A stretch of 64,000 nt of DNA from Lasioglossum baleicum (Eukaryota > Arthropoda > Insecta > Hymenoptera > Halictidae): contig NC_134943.1 in NCBI RefSeq assembly GCF_051020765.1, forward strand, positions 6,138,001-6,202,000. The letters run 5' to 3'. A program made the translations under genes and the position numbers. Positions 11,616 to 25,008 of the stretch are shown in pieces. Within the stretch, counting starts at the first letter, position 1, and every line of letters starts with the position of its first letter. The notes under the pieces were generated by a model that worked only from the letters and a program-made list of their open reading frames with translations, searched no databases and had not been told where the DNA came from.

Positions 11616-12272
11616 AATTTTTTGTGAGATGATGGTATACAGAGTGTCCCAGTTTTTTCCGGCCAAACTTTGCCAGCGTGTTCTACACGCAAAAGTAAGA
11701 AAAAAATGTTATATGAACATATGCTCTTAAATGTTTTATTACGGAGTTATAACTTATTAAGGAGTTATATTATGAATATCTCTATTTGTGTTTACATAAA
11801 CTCTAATGTTTACTTGCTGAAGTAGTTGATATCGACATTGATTTCTGCTGAACTATTCGTTCCTGTATTCGTAATAACGGACGTCAGTTTGAAATGTTAA
11901 CTCGTTAATAAAACATTTAAGAGCATATGTTCATATAACATTTTTTTCTTACTTTTGCGTGTAGAACACGCTGGCAAAGTTCGGCCGGAAAAACTGGGAC
12001 ACCCCGTATATGGATCCCTAATTATGTACGCAAAATATTAGGTGTAGTTACTCAATAGTTTTAAAGATATAAACAATTAAAGTTTTTCATACCTGTGAAC
12101 CATGCAACCTGCTTACACGGCTAATGGAACTTCGAACACTACAACTCAAATCATGGTATATCAACAAGGTATGAAACTTTAATTGTTTATATCTTTAAAA
12201 CTATTGAGTAACTACACCTAATATTTTGCATACATAATTAGGAATTCATATACCATCATATCACGAAAAATG
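11616..12272. mobile_element. Palindromic foldback element interrupted by a second MITE
   Basis: The right arm (12168-12272) is the inverse of a left arm now split in two: 11616-11639 and 12007-12093. The arms match over about 110 bases, sharing words such as GGTGTAGTTACTCAATAG and AAAGATATAAACAATTAAAG. About 75 bases of loop (12094-12167) separate them. The left arm is interrupted exactly at TATA by the element at 11640-12006, and the right arm retains the uninterrupted TATA. No coding sequence is present. Confidence 0.8.
11640..12006. mobile_element. TATA-flanked foldback MITE with about 100-bp arms
   Basis: Arms 11640-11741 and 11906-12006 are near-identical inverted copies. They begin CAGAGTGTCCCAG and CGGGGTGTCCCAG (read inward) and share GCCAGCGTGTTCTACACGC and ATATGAACATATGCTC. 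The flanks are TATA on both sides (11636-11639, 12007-12010), so the target-site duplication is TA or TATA. The 164-bp centre is non-coding. It has no transposase and is likely mobilised in trans; Tc1/mariner affinity is inferred from the TA-type flank. Confidence 0.85.
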
Positions 12273-12280
12273 ATCAAAAT

Positions 12281-15200
12281 CGAAGTCGGATACGTGGGGT
12301 CCTTTCCTTGTCAGATCAACGACGATTTTGTTTTTCGAACGAACCAGACTATCCCGATCGAAAAATCGTCCCACTTCCCATCGAAGCGGACTTCCGTCGG
12401 AAAATATAATTAAACAATTCAATTCCGCGGCGATAATGAGATCTTTAATGTCACAAACAGAACGGACATCAACTGTTCATTTTGCCGTCTCGTATTTCGC
12501 GTGGACTCTCGCGGAAATTTGAAACATACAATCCGCCGTGTTCGTTTCGATTTTCGAACGCTTCCGGCTATTTCGCAATTTTCGTCGATTCTCAATTTTT
12601 CCATTGCCATGATTGATCGTTGTTGAAATGGCACCGTGATCGTGCTGCTCATTAGTCGCGTTGACAGTATTTGAACAATTCAATTCAGAACAATAATGAA
12701 GGCTGTTAATGTAATCGATTATATTACTTTCTAGAATATAAACTGTGCACCTTGTGTTGTTCCGATTTGAATTAATTCTGAAATGTAATTTTATAAATTC
12801 GTGTGTTTCATTTTAATAGAGCCATTCAGTATAATTTTCTTGAAATATTGCCTGTATTTTCGTTTATAGAGGAACACGCAGTGTAGCAGATTTCCACGCC
12901 AATATGTATGTTTTAGGTAAATGCGTATTTACATCATCATATTTACAAAATGTCAGTTCACGGGTCAAAGGCTCCATTATGCGTTCGAGGGAAGATAAAA
13001 AGCTCGTTCAATTTTACGACGATTTTCGCAGCCCGATTATTTTTCCATCAATATTGCAAGATACGCTATTTTACAGCGGGTTTAACAACTTCACGGATTT
13101 ATGGAGTCCTATATTACCTGGCTGTCGTTCTAGAAAATATTAGACTCGAAGTAAACAATCCATCAGATGCGTGGGAGAATATTGCCCAGCCAGCAGTGAA
13201 GGAAAATAAATTCTGACGGCGCGTGTTTAACGTCAAACGTCCTTGTGAACGGACACATGCCAAGCCTTCGACTAAAGTCTGCAGCTCCAAGGTTTAACTC
13301 CGCTATAACTGCCGCGTAAAATCGTCTATCCAATTTCTGGATCACAAATATTTATGTGGAAAGAAATTTTTATGGACTGTCGTGTGGTTGGAAAGATTTC
13401 TATGGAAATATGTAAAAGCATCGTGAAATTTTTCCCAACCCTCTTTACTATACTCGACTCTAGACAACCACACATGCTATAAAATTCGTATAAAATCTGC
13501 AGTCTAGTTACTAGAGCCATTCGAAAATCGATTCGACCGAACCAAAATTACAACAGACTGCCATCACAACAGGATTGACTTTGCGGAATCAATTATTCGC
13601 TTTCTGACTGTCTGCTGTTCATCCTCTGATGACGTCGACTAGCAATAATTCGCGTACCCCACGATCAGAACGTTTTCAGACGACTCTGCATTCGACGAAT
13701 CGGTTTCGCGTTAGCGATCAATCGTCGACATCGGTTTCGCATTAGCTGCGATCCTGTCGCGCGAAATATACATGGAAATCGAAACACTACTTCCATTCGA
13801 ATATACCATCCGTAACATGTTTAAATTTTAGTTCGCACAAATTTTTAAACGGAACTAAAATTCGCGCACTCCGGAAATTTCTTAAAGCGGTTCCCGAGTG
13901 AACGTCGCAAATATTATAATCGCGGAACGCCACTCGAGATAATTTAAACTTGTAAACACGATGAGTTTATTTTCGAGAGGAGGATAATGAATAGAAGAGG
14001 ATGCTGGACATTTTCCGGTGGCTGTTTGTAAATTACAGACACTCCAAACGAAACACCGATGTCTGAATTAAACAAACAAGAAAATACTAATAGTGTGTTA
14101 GATTTTTATTAAAAAATATTCATAAAATCCGGCAATATATTTCTACCGTCCAGAATCGTTTACAACTCACAGTTTAGCGTACGTTGTACACCGATGTTTC
14201 GTTCATACAACGAACACAGGAACACCGTAATATAAAAACAAATTGCCGGTGCATAACTTTTGCGTGAAACTCCAAAAAATACAGCACGAGGCACGCGGGT
14301 CGGCAAACATACCGTGTAGAACGTTTTCAGCTTTTTTAAATGGATCGATTCGACCGCACAGTCACCACGTAGAATGCTTTTTGCATTCCGAACCTAAATG
14401 GGAACAGAAAAGCCACCGTATTGGAAATAATTACCATGGAACAGTGCAAAAATCGCTTATAGGAAACCTTCTACCACTAGTCTGCAAGATTCGCCGAAAA
14501 ATCATAGCGCACTTCGAAAATCACATTTTTTTAGTCGTCAGAAAACAGAAAATGGTTACAGGAAATCAGTTGGCCAACAAATTTTAATATTTAAAACATT
14601 TCTGCATGTACCAAAATGATTTTAAAAAATTCTCGATCACGTTTCTTGCTGTCACAGTGCCAAAGGTGTTGATGTAAATAACAACTTTACCAATAATTTT
14701 CTTCATCATAAACAATTTTGCGGCAAGTTTCCCTTACAAATGTCCACCGATTCAGAAGTGTAGGTTCACCCTAGGACGGATGACCATTACTTATTATACA
14801 CCCTGTACATTCGTCTACGTGTGTTCAACTGAAAGGCCATCGATATTCCTTTTTTGTTTTGAGGGAAGTAAAAATTGGGCTCGAACGATCTCCGGGCAAA
14901 TATTTGTTCTTTCAATTTAGCAGATCGTTGCGGGGACGTCGGTCAATTTTCGATGCAAGCACGGCTCGAATGCAACGAGGTGTGCCGCGTGGAAGGCGCA
15001 GTTTGCGCAAGTTAATTACATTTTTACGTTTAAATATTTCCGCTCGTTAAACACGCGGAACACGACCGCGCCGCACCGCGTTAACAGGAAAACCGAGATT
15101 CCGACGATCGAATTCGCCGTTGGACCCTTTGCCCGCTCGAATAATTCCAGGGTGTCCAGGATATTATCTGTACAGACCTCCACCATGTACTAAAAACTTT

Positions 15201-18200
15201 CATATTAACGATAAAGCGGTTTACCGGGAATTTACTGTGAATTTTTGCACGGGTGTAGTGAACGTTCAGTGTCAAAGTAAACCTTTTTATTTGAGTTTCT
15301 TCTCAGAGATAGAGAGAGAGAGAGAGATTTTTCTTGAAAAAGTGCCTCTTCGAAAGCCCCTTAGAATTTCAATGTTTTTATCACATTTGTTTGTTCGGGA
15401 GAAATATTTCTTGAAGTAACGGGCTTTCTCTCTTTTCTTGAACGAGTTCTTGCAAACGATAATTTGTAGAAATATCCTTATTTAGTATGCTCATTTTTAA
15501 GCAGTTTTAAATGATGTTCAATACGGAAGTTGTAAGAGAGTAGATTTTATTGCACTTTTTACCGAGTCGTTGTATTCCTCATTTTAGTGAATTTGATGAA
15601 CTTGAAAATTAATGTACAGACACATCTACAGATTATTTACAATTATTATTTATATAATAATTATTTTTAATCTACAATGATTAGTTTCTATTGTTTTGAT
15701 TGAAACGAGCGGTTGATAAGTTTGATGAAAGCAAGAAACCGGTAGGAATCGAATGGATTTAATTGAATGTTCGACAAGAAATTATGGAGATTCCGATCTG
15801 CCTTCATCCCCTGAATTCGAGTAACGAGGAAAACAATAATATCGCTAGGCGCACAACGAGATTCGCGGGTAAGAAACTCGAAACTCGTCTGAGATCGTCG
15901 GAAAGACGGACGGAGGAGGAATCTAGTTACCTGTCGGGAGACGTTCGTTGTACAAAGCACAGTCGTAATTCAGAGCGATGAAAAATCAACGAGAGAATCC
16001 TCCTCGAGGCTGGCCGCCGCTGATGTCGACGGTAAATTGATTAAACAGAACCCTCGAGTCACTGGAATTTACTATTCGAGCGTCTTTCGCGTGCATTTTA
16101 ATTGTACTTCGATCAACTTTCTACTGTTTATAATCGCCCCCTTGGTTTGCGGATCTTACTGTGACGTTTTCCAGATAACATTCTATCCTTTCGACAAAAC
16201 AAATTTTTACTGTTTCGTGAATTATAGAAATTTATGAAAATCGAATGGTGGGAAATTATCTAACAGTGTCTGAAATTGACTTTTAAGCATTAACATAATT
16301 TTTACATGCTCTGTATATCGCCTTGTGCACAAGGCGTTTCGTATATTTATATTGTAACTTTTTTGTAATACCTTCAGTGCGTTGGAACAACTTCAGGTGA
16401 AAATTTCATAACAGGTGCAATTAAATTCGCGACAGAAGGAGGCCGACAAGCGGCGTTCAAGTTTTTCGAGAACAAAGGCAACTTGTTGCGTCCAGTGTTC
16501 ACGCTCCCGACGCACAAAGCAGTATAATAAAATTCCTGGGTGAAATTTGACGAGTCGCCACGTGAAATTTACCGCCATGGATCGAGTATCAAAATGCAGA
16601 ATCACCTCTCAGAATTTCTTTGTGGGAATCGTTCGGGATTAATCTCTAATTAATCAAATGGAACGTGTCGCTAGTTAGCCAGTGCGCGTTCGATAACGAG
16701 TCTGTTGCAATTACAATAATGATACTTCTTGAAAGAAAATGAGGATGAGCAAATACGATAAACGAAGCGCTAACATTCTTGTCGGTTTGCTTTGCCTCTT
16801 TATTCTCAGAAAAAATGGTGAATTTAATCGCAAGTCTTTATCAATTTAAAATTAATAAACGAACAGAACGAATTTAAATATATGTATAATGATTCAGAAG
16901 AGAGAACGACACAGGGAAAGGTGAGAAGATTGTGGCACGATTGTGCTGGCAATAATCGTAATGTTTAAGTATGTTAACAGCGATTTGATGGACCGAGTTC
17001 TATTGAGTCGATTTTAAAATGTTTTCTATCAGGATCAATTATATTGGTGTTATGTAATACGAGCTCTGAGAGAATCTGTTAAGCGTTCCCGACATGTATA
17101 GTAACCGGACTGTGGATCTTCATGCATTTACAAAAGACAACAATTTTTAAAATGGATAATTAATATTTATTTAACTTGTTCTTGATTTTTTGAATCTTCT
17201 GTTTCAGTATGTACAATGCCTAAAGATTCTCAGTCCAGTAACAACTTTAGTTATTGTTACACCACTACAATAATTATCGTTTTGAACGAACGTCTTGTGA
17301 AATTTTATGCGAGTTACGCCTCGGTGAAACGCGGACGTCGAGAGAATAATCCTTGTTGAGATTCGATTCAGTGTATAGTGTGCGATGTTACCGGGAGTTG
17401 TAGTTGTAATTTGGTTTGCCGGTATCTCGGAGAAATAGTGGACGAGAGATCCGGAAAGAAAGCGATCCGTTTCTCGAATGTGGCACCGAGAAAACAGGTA
17501 CTTCGTCGAACACGAGTTTAACGAGACGTGTAAGAATAGTGGGAATGCGGGACTGTCAGCGAGAGAGTTGGAAGAAAATAATTAGAAAAAACAGGTTAGA
17601 CAGAGCGGAGCGAAATCACGGAACGAATGGAGATGGTTAAGCAAATTTTCGCATGTTCGTTGCGGTCCTGTGCTCGAATTACCTGTTTTTTTCACAGACA
17701 TCCCGGGACTCGATCTAACGATCGGGACCGATCGCGATCGATCAGTCGTGAAACTATTCAGATGGTCACGAAACACTACGATGTATACAGACATTTAACG
17801 AAAATGGAACTATCAGTACATTACGACTTTGTTTTATAAAAGATATTCGCAAAACGAACCGATATGTTGTTATTTCTACCAACTAACCCGTTCATTACTC
17901 TTCAAGAAAATTTTAATCAATTGTTTTTTATTTAGGAGAAAATAGTTAGCAGACTGCAATTATTTATACAATTGACAAATCAATAAATTTTAGACCGCAT
18001 TTCGTTATGCGATTGAAACTTCCATACGTCTACAGAAGGAGAAATGAGAAAATAGAAACTTCAACAGAATTTTATTCTTTATTGTAGTACTCTTTTATTC
18101 TATAGAAATTCTGAATGAGCAGAAAAGAATTTTATTTTACTCTGGATTCTTTATGCAATTCTTTTCTGAAACGAATACTTCTACAGATGTTCAACAAAAG

Positions 18201-20217
18201 GAAAATAACACAGTATAAATATGAATAAACATTTATTCATGATTGCAGACGTTCCAATGTAATAAAATGGTTAATAGCCGAAGGAAAGTTCGATTTTAGT
18301 TTGGATTCCCAATTCGCTCACTCTGCCTATTCCCCTCACCGTTGACGCTCCCGTAGTCCCAATGTTTAAGCTTTGTCCCACTAATTAATGCAAATTTCAA
18401 AAAGTAAAAAGAAATAAGTGTATATATCATACAAAAAATTGTATTTATTATCAAATCAAATATTTATTGTAAATGTAAATTGCGTTTTCAATTTTTTAAT
18501 ACCGTAGTGACCTTCTGATGCAAAGCAACCTTTCCGTGCATTCAGCTTCGCAAGAAAGTCGTATTATTATTCTTCTTCCAAGAATTTTCTTTTTACCGTG
18601 TTTACCGTGACATATTTCGAAGTCCTGGTAACGCCTTTAGAAAAGTGGAGAAAAGCGCGCGTCCTCGACGTTAGAAGAATTTTCTATTGAATTTAAGGGA
18701 AAAATCAGCTGCTGTAGGCAAAACCGGCTTCTTTGCGACGAGTTCCCCGGCCGAGTGTGAAATAGGGTGCTTACTAATTTAGAGGATGGAGAGTTACGAA
18801 ACAGGTAAGTGCTTACATTATCTCCCCTGATGTCGGTGTTTTCGTTTAAGGTGTTCGCCGTCGAACAGTTGACCCTCCAAACACGTCAGCTCCGAACGCG
18901 AACATTAAACTTAATACAACGCGGATTTATAAAAGCTTTCCGCAAAGCTGCTTATAGTAAATAACTTATAACAGAGTTCGAAGCCGGCTGAACTTCCTAA
19001 GACGGACAATTTCGTGCGACGAAATTCGCTTCGAGGACCGCCACGCCGAGCCAGCACCCACTAAGTTTTAAACAATAGTCCTCCCTCGCGAACTTGTTAA
19101 TAGCCGTGTTTCTGATAAGCTATCGCTCTTCTTGCTGCCCGATTAGGGCTCTGGCTCCGTCCTCGAACTCCTGGCTCAAGTTACACTGCCCTATTCCTTG
19201 TGGATGCATAAATAATTAGTCGAAGAGATACCAATTCCGTTGATTAGTCTCGTTAACTTAACAGGGCTTCGGAGGAATTGGAATTTTAATTGATTCTAGA
19301 AGGAACCTAATTTTCTCCTTGAACGTGCTGAGACAGCAGTTGCATATTTTTATTTTATTTATCCTCTTATAAAATTTTCCTTTATTTTTCATCATTACCA
19401 GTAAAGTTCAGTTCTCCGTTTTGGACTCCATCGAGGATGTACGTTTCTTGGACCACTCAAACCAAAAATGACATAACTTTTTACATAATGCTGTCAATCT
19501 GAAGATAATATTTCACTAATACTTTAGTCCATGATTTTATCAGAAATTCGCAATAACTTTCTGGACATTGGGTATTCGAAGCGAGAATAAAATGCCAATA
19601 GACCCGAATGGAATTCGCGACACTTCCATGGAGCTGGTGTAGCTGCAGGGTGCCGGAAGACCGCGCAGTTATCGAGGGGATACTGTAAACGACAAAAACG
19701 GTAGCACGCCGGCGGCGACGCGACGGCCCTATATGCTGTATATAAGGATCAGAGAATTGGAATGGCAAAGATACCCGAACGGTTCGCGCCCGGAACAGAA
19801 TTCAATTCCATTCTACGACTCCCTTGGAACCCCATTGTGACGATGGTAACCGGGACCGATTTTGCAGCGGCGTAAGCGGGCATCAATCGGATTCGGCCCG
19901 GAATGAGAGTTTCGACTTAGCCGGCGATCTATCGCGGTATCTGTACGCGGGATACGAACTTCAAAAGAGGCTGCTGCACGAATTCCTTGAGCTTAACTAG
20001 CCTGGAATTGTATCGAATTAATCCTCTAAGCACCGGGTACCTACCACGAAATTTAGACATCTTTATGTTGTATATTTTTTTTCGACACTATTTTCTTTTA
20101 ATAAAAATTAATATTTACAGTTCGATGAGTTGACAGAAAAATATATGTCATTCCAGAATGTCAAATGAAAATGTGTGGAGTATACAGTGCGACTGATAGA
20201 ATCTGTAGAGATCAGGG
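12281..20217. other. Gene-free stretch with minor duplications
   Basis: No exon recognised. I note an imperfect direct repeat (AACAATTCAATTC plus about 25 similar bases at 12413 and 12673), a 31-bp tandem duplication at 13699-13760 and a short (GA)n at 15308-15326. Most of the rest is AT-rich single-copy-looking DNA; 18.6-19.1 kb and 19.6-20.0 kb are more CpG-rich. Confidence 0.5.
13699..13760. repeat. 31-bp tandem duplication
   Basis: ATCGGTTTCGC(G/A)TTAGC occurs at 13699 and again at 13730, with partial similarity through the rest of the unit. Confidence 0.5.
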
Positions 20218-20220
20218 ACC

Positions 20221-20380
20221 CTAACTGTTATAACCGAAAAGAAAAAAAGTCATGGAATCACAAGTATTTCATCGATTAAAATCGTATTGGTTACAAATAG
20301 GGATTATAAGTAACCGAAAATTTGTTCTCTTGTTGGTAAATGTTATCGTTGAGAGAAATTCATTTCGATCACCTATGACA
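20221..20380 (-). repeat. Dispersed repeat, copy A
   Basis: Its reverse complement aligns along its whole length to 40144-40303, sharing runs such as GTAACCAATACGATTTTA, TTTTCGGTTACTTATAAT and AATTCCTCTCAA/AATTTCTCTCAA. By eye roughly four fifths of positions match. One end (20342-20380) is a single 39-bp unit of the tandem array at 20591. This is an interspersed repeat of unknown class with no coding content established. Confidence 0.75.
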
Positions 20381-20590
20381 GTTATCAATAGACTGCGCAT
20401 TTTTATGCAGAATAAAAAATGTTCGCATTGATTGCAGGACACAGGAGCCAAATAAAAATTGTATTCTTTTTTTAATTATCCTATTTTGCTGAAACTAATA
20501 CATTGATGTCCTTAAATATTTTTAACACGTCCACTGATTGAAATTGTACGTACCCATTCTTCTCGTAAATTGCAAAAAATCCGCAGTCTA

Positions 20591-20745
20591 GTTATCAATG
20601 AGAGAAATTCATTTCGATCGCTCATAACAGTTATCGATGGGAGAAGTTTATTTCGATCGCTCATAACAGTTGTCGATGAGAGGAATTTATTTCAATCGCT
20701 CATAACAGTTATCAATGAGAGAAGTTCATTTCGAAGCGTTCATTC
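20591..20745. repeat. 39-bp tandem repeat, four copies
   Basis: Units start at 20591, 20630, 20669 and 20708; the last is diverged at its end. The core is a variant of GTTATCRATGRGAGAARTT followed by TATTTCGATCGCTCATAACA. Because 39 is a multiple of three, all frames stay in phase and one reads as a 13-residue repeat, which I regard as incidental. The same unit occurs singly at 20342-20380 and, inverted, at about 40144-40178. Confidence 0.9.
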
Positions 20746-23700
20746 CGGGCGAATGTATCAGCGGATGGGATCGAGTAATATCGAGTCAGATATGTGTTCT
20801 CTCGAAAAAAAATGATTGAATTTGCTAAATATAATGGATTACTTATTTGCAAATCCTATAACAGAAACCTCAAAGCAATACCCATTTTCTTGATGAATAT
20901 CGGATCGAACAGAAAATTCGTTTCAATATTACGATCAAATTAAATAGCGTGGTTCCCTTTACTGCGTAAAGAAATTTAATCTGGTAATCCATCTCCTATT
21001 AGTCTTATCGATCTTAATCTCAGTGTTCGTTAAAAAAAATTGTACTCGACCACAAACATTGGTTTAAAAAATGTTTCATCCGTCAAAATCGATCGGAATC
21101 ATGAGTCTGACGTTTGATAAAAATCACTTTTCTTTTCTGTGACTTTCTGACTAATTGTAAGCACAGCTGCTTAAAATAGTTTCAGGGCGATGCGAAAATA
21201 TTAATTAAAATTTCCTAATATAACAATGGGGTTCGAAGCGTCCAGGAACCAGTGCTAGTATCGGCGATCTGCACACGGCGGTTTCTCGACGGGGAATTTC
21301 GCCTTAAATTGATTTGCGTCAGATGAGCGACAACTCGGCCGCACCGATGCCTCGTGAATGCGCGGGAATGCCATTCGAGCAATAACAATTTGGTTCATGA
21401 AAGCCGAAACTACGATCTGCCGATATTCACTTCCGATTGATTCTCGGCCGCTTTGAGTCCCGCGTGTGCCACAGACGCGGTGTGATGTATCTGCTTTAGC
21501 GCGTATTGCACACGCACACGTTTTGAATTAGGGCGGCGCGGCGCGGCGGAGGATTGTGCGTGGGCGGGGTTGACAGGAGGATAGCAACTGATAGGGATAC
21601 CTTAGAGAGGGTTCATAATCGGTATCGATCCACGGTCATTAACGACAACAGACCGCGCGCTCGACTCGGGAAGGGAAATGGACCGGGAATGATCGATGAA
21701 ATCTTGCGTTTGACAAAAGTGAAATACGGCCGCTTCCTCGCTCAACCGCCGTGAGAATCCTTCCGATCCGCTTTGTGTCCGACGACTGCGACATAAACGC
21801 TCGGTGAACGGTCTCCGTGATCCCATCATCCAACTCTAGAACTCTCGAAATCCACTAATCTGTTAAGAGATTGTATCTATCTCTAGGAATTTTTTCTGAA
21901 CAAATTATTGCAGCTTTTTTTAACGAATAAATTTTATAAAACGTACTGTATAGATAAATATGCTGTCGCAGAGGTTTTTGAAATGGTTTCGTCACGATTT
22001 TCTCTGGAACGGATGATAATGGTGAACGATAGAAGGACTGCACTTGGGGAAGCGAAACGATCGAGATCGAGGAAACAATTTCATTTCGTCCGGGGAACGG
22101 CGCGGCTATCGAGCCTTGGTCTCGATCAAAGTGTTCTTAAACGAGGGTGTCTGCCAATTAATTCGCGTCAGTGACGTCCCCTCGTTTCGACGGCGGAACG
22201 GAATTTTTTCCCTCGAGCTGGACCGAGACTACTAATCGCCGGGGAACGCGACCCGGAATGTCGGACCGGCGCGAATTCCTATGTGCAAATGAGATTCTGA
22301 CGCGAGTCCTGGACTGGGCCGAACGTGTTATTGGAAAGGATTCTAACGACAGAGGAACCGGAGGAATCCCGTTCGCGGATCGACGCGACGGCGCCGTTGA
22401 ATCGGATAGAGGAGCGATACGGTTGCAATTTGCGAAAAATCTGAAGATTATAGTATCAACTCAAAAAATTTCTTTCTTTCGGAAATTATATATTGTTTAA
22501 CCGTCTTTCTGTGTACCTCTACATACCTTCTGGACCTCTACATTTTAGCATAAGTATTTGCAGAAATTTTATTGGTTTTTAAAAGATATATAAGTATACA
22601 TGCTTTAAAATTTTGAAACATATCACGGATAGCATTCCTAGAGAAAAACCTTTAGAAATTTTCCATTCGTCAACTTTTTATTTCCGTTTTCATCAGCCTG
22701 GAATAAATGTGCACCTCCTACGCAGAGAAAAGATTAAGCATTCTCGTTATTTTTAAGGTAATGCAAAGCAATCAGTTTTAAAAGAAAAGATTTACGATAG
22801 TTTTCCAGTCCAGTAAAACTAGATTTGTGTTGAATCGAAGCTGTAAATGGATCTTCTTGTATGGATTCATTAAGTTGATTTGCGAAGGATTTTACCCAAA
22901 TTGCGATGAAGTTTTGGGTGTCCACATCTTTGGTGCCGCGCTGTAAAGAGGAAGGAGCCTTCGAAGGTGACGGGAAATCTGTTAGAACCAAGTCGAAACC
23001 ATCAGCTTCGGCTACCTCGCCGCGAAAGTAACTAGTTCGGACGCGCGAAACGGGAATGGCGGGCCAAACGACGCGAACGAAACGCTAATTAGCCGAGACG
23101 AGAACTCGCCGGGAACACCGAAACGAGAATGAAATTTACTCGAAAGTCGATGCAATCAGGCCGGTTAGCGAACGGGAATTGAACGGACTTGGAGATCCAG
23201 ACTCGATGGATCCTGGTCATTTTAAAATTCAACTTTCTCAAACATCGTATTTCGACTAACAAACTTGCTCGGGGACTCTTCATCGACCCATCGATATCTT
23301 TTCTCGCTGGATGAGTATTAATTAGCACCCCACAAAGTTCTCTCGCTCCCCATTTCACTACAAATGTTTGGCTACAATACAGTCCATTTAAATTGCTGTA
23401 GGCTGTTTGACTTAAAGAACACTTTTCTTCAAACGGTGAGAAACTTCCTTTAGCTTCAATATGGAAAAATGGATTTCTTTTGAACAAAAATTAAAAATCG
23501 ATCAGCAGTAGAAGAAAAGCGACTCTTTCACGGATTTCTGCCACAATATCCTCTGAAATAATCTAGCCAGAACATTTTTGGCAAAATTAGGTTAATCGCC
23601 CGAAACTGGGACCACCAGGCAGTAACACTGAGACGGAACGAACTTTCGACTTGCGATTTACGAACGAAGCGGTAATAAAAGCAAACTGCGGGTGAAAATT

Positions 23701-24564
23701 GACGCGGAGTGTCCCGGGGAATGTCAATAGGTAGACCGGGAGTACAGAAAGATCATTTTTCGTTAGGGGATAGTGTCTAGGAGGAGGCTAGAGTGTTCAC
23801 AGGAGGCGCCGCCTGAAGAATAATAATCGCGAGGAGGGAAAACAAGCGGGGCAAGAACGTCGCGTTTACGAAGAAGGATTGAAGGAGGGCGGCTTGCGGC
23901 TCGAACCATGGATATGGAATGTTTGTAAAGTAAATTTCGCCCGGCACGAAAGAAGAGAAGAACTCGATTTCGAGTTTTAATCCAATCCTCGGCTCCCGAG
24001 GGTCCGTAATCCATCTCTCTCACTCGCTCTCTTTCTCTCTTCCTCTTCCTTTCTCTCTCGTTCGTCCGCGGATCGGTCCTTGTTGACAAGCCACGCCCGG
24101 CCTTATTCAGTCCTCCTTTCTGTTTTCTCCATTTCCTGTCCCGCCATTTCCCAGCATCTGTATTCCCGGCTCGCGGAAATATCCGCCCGGAAGAAGCACT
24201 GTCTCTCTAGCGACTATAATTCTCCTGCATCCCTGTTCAGAGCGGCTGACGCGAGCAAACATTGTCACACCGACGCCAACATGTATTAGAGTGGCCAGTA
24301 CCCTTGCTACAACTACTTCCTGGCGCTCCAGGTGAAAAGCCGAACTTCAACTTTGCGTTCAATTCATTTTCAACACCAAATTTTTGTGCACATCCTCAAC
24401 AGGAAAGTCTGTTACTGGTTACAAGATCATCGTAGTTAATGTATCATATAAGTAAAAGGAAAACGGAGGAGCTTTCAGTGGATATCGGTAGTTTCCAAAC
24501 ACATAGGCGACAAGAACCAAAGACACAGTCAACAGAAGGAAAAGCGCGGTGCAAACGTCGTTAG
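20746..24564. other. Gene-free stretch
   Basis: No exon recognised. A GGCGGCGCGGCGCGGCGG patch lies near 21532-21549. Several medium open frames in the CpG-rich 21.5-22.4 kb segment lack similarity to anything I know and overlap on both strands. A CT-rich tract lies at about 24015-24062. Confidence 0.45.
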
Positions 24565-25008
24565 CGACGAACGGAGGAGGATTACGGAGAGGTGAGCAGC
24601 CATTTTCCTCGAGGAGCATGGGATTTGCGGGTGCAGCTAGCACGGGATTTGCGCCGAGGGAAGAAGAATCGTTGTGATCGTGGAACGTCGAGGATAAAGA
24701 GAGCCGGCTACGTACGAAGGAACTTTCGGAACAGACTCCGGAGCAAAGTGGTCGAGAACGAGAAAACCGGGGATGAATTACCCGTGGAAAATGTGTTACG
24801 TATTGGGGGATACACGTCGGAGAAAAATGTAACCTCCTCAAACGCTACTGTGTATACAGTTGGTAGAAAAAGAAACAACGTCTATCACACTGAGCCAACT
24901 ACTATCAAATTTTTAGACACTGCTCAGAAGTATATTTCGAAGTTGTCGAAGTTAACACGAACTAAGAAGGGAAAAGTGAATTTGTTCGAACTGAAAGGGT
25001 ATTTGTAA
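24565..25008 (+). CDS. Unrecognised open frame, 147 residues, no ATG; possible exon
   Basis: The frame opens after a TAG at 24562-24564 and closes with TAA at 25006-25008. There is no ATG in its first half, so if real it would be an internal or terminal exon. The product would be strongly basic: an Arg-rich first half, then a Lys/Thr-rich second half with a ...TAQKYISKLSKLTRTKKGK... segment. I recognise no domain. Codons in the second half (24750-25005) look plausible, with many purine-starting codons. Against it, the minus strand over 24419-24841 is also open for 140 residues with a hydrophobic segment, so at most one strand is real and possibly neither. No clear acceptor pairs with it. Confidence 0.2.
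   Translation, partial: RRTEEDYGEVSSHFPRGAWDLRVQLARDLRRGKKNRCDRGTSRIKRAGYVRRNFRNRLRSKVVENEKTGDELPVENVLRIGGYTSEKNVTSSNATVYTVGRKRNNVYHTEPTTIKFLDTAQKYISKLSKLTRTKKGKVNLFELKGYL

Noticed and set aside
20570..20815. Frame encoding a 13-residue repeat (…ITVI(N/D)ERN…)
   Set aside because: The 39-bp unit keeps every frame in phase. There is no start context or flanking coding signal, and a related dispersed copy is clearly a non-coding repeat.
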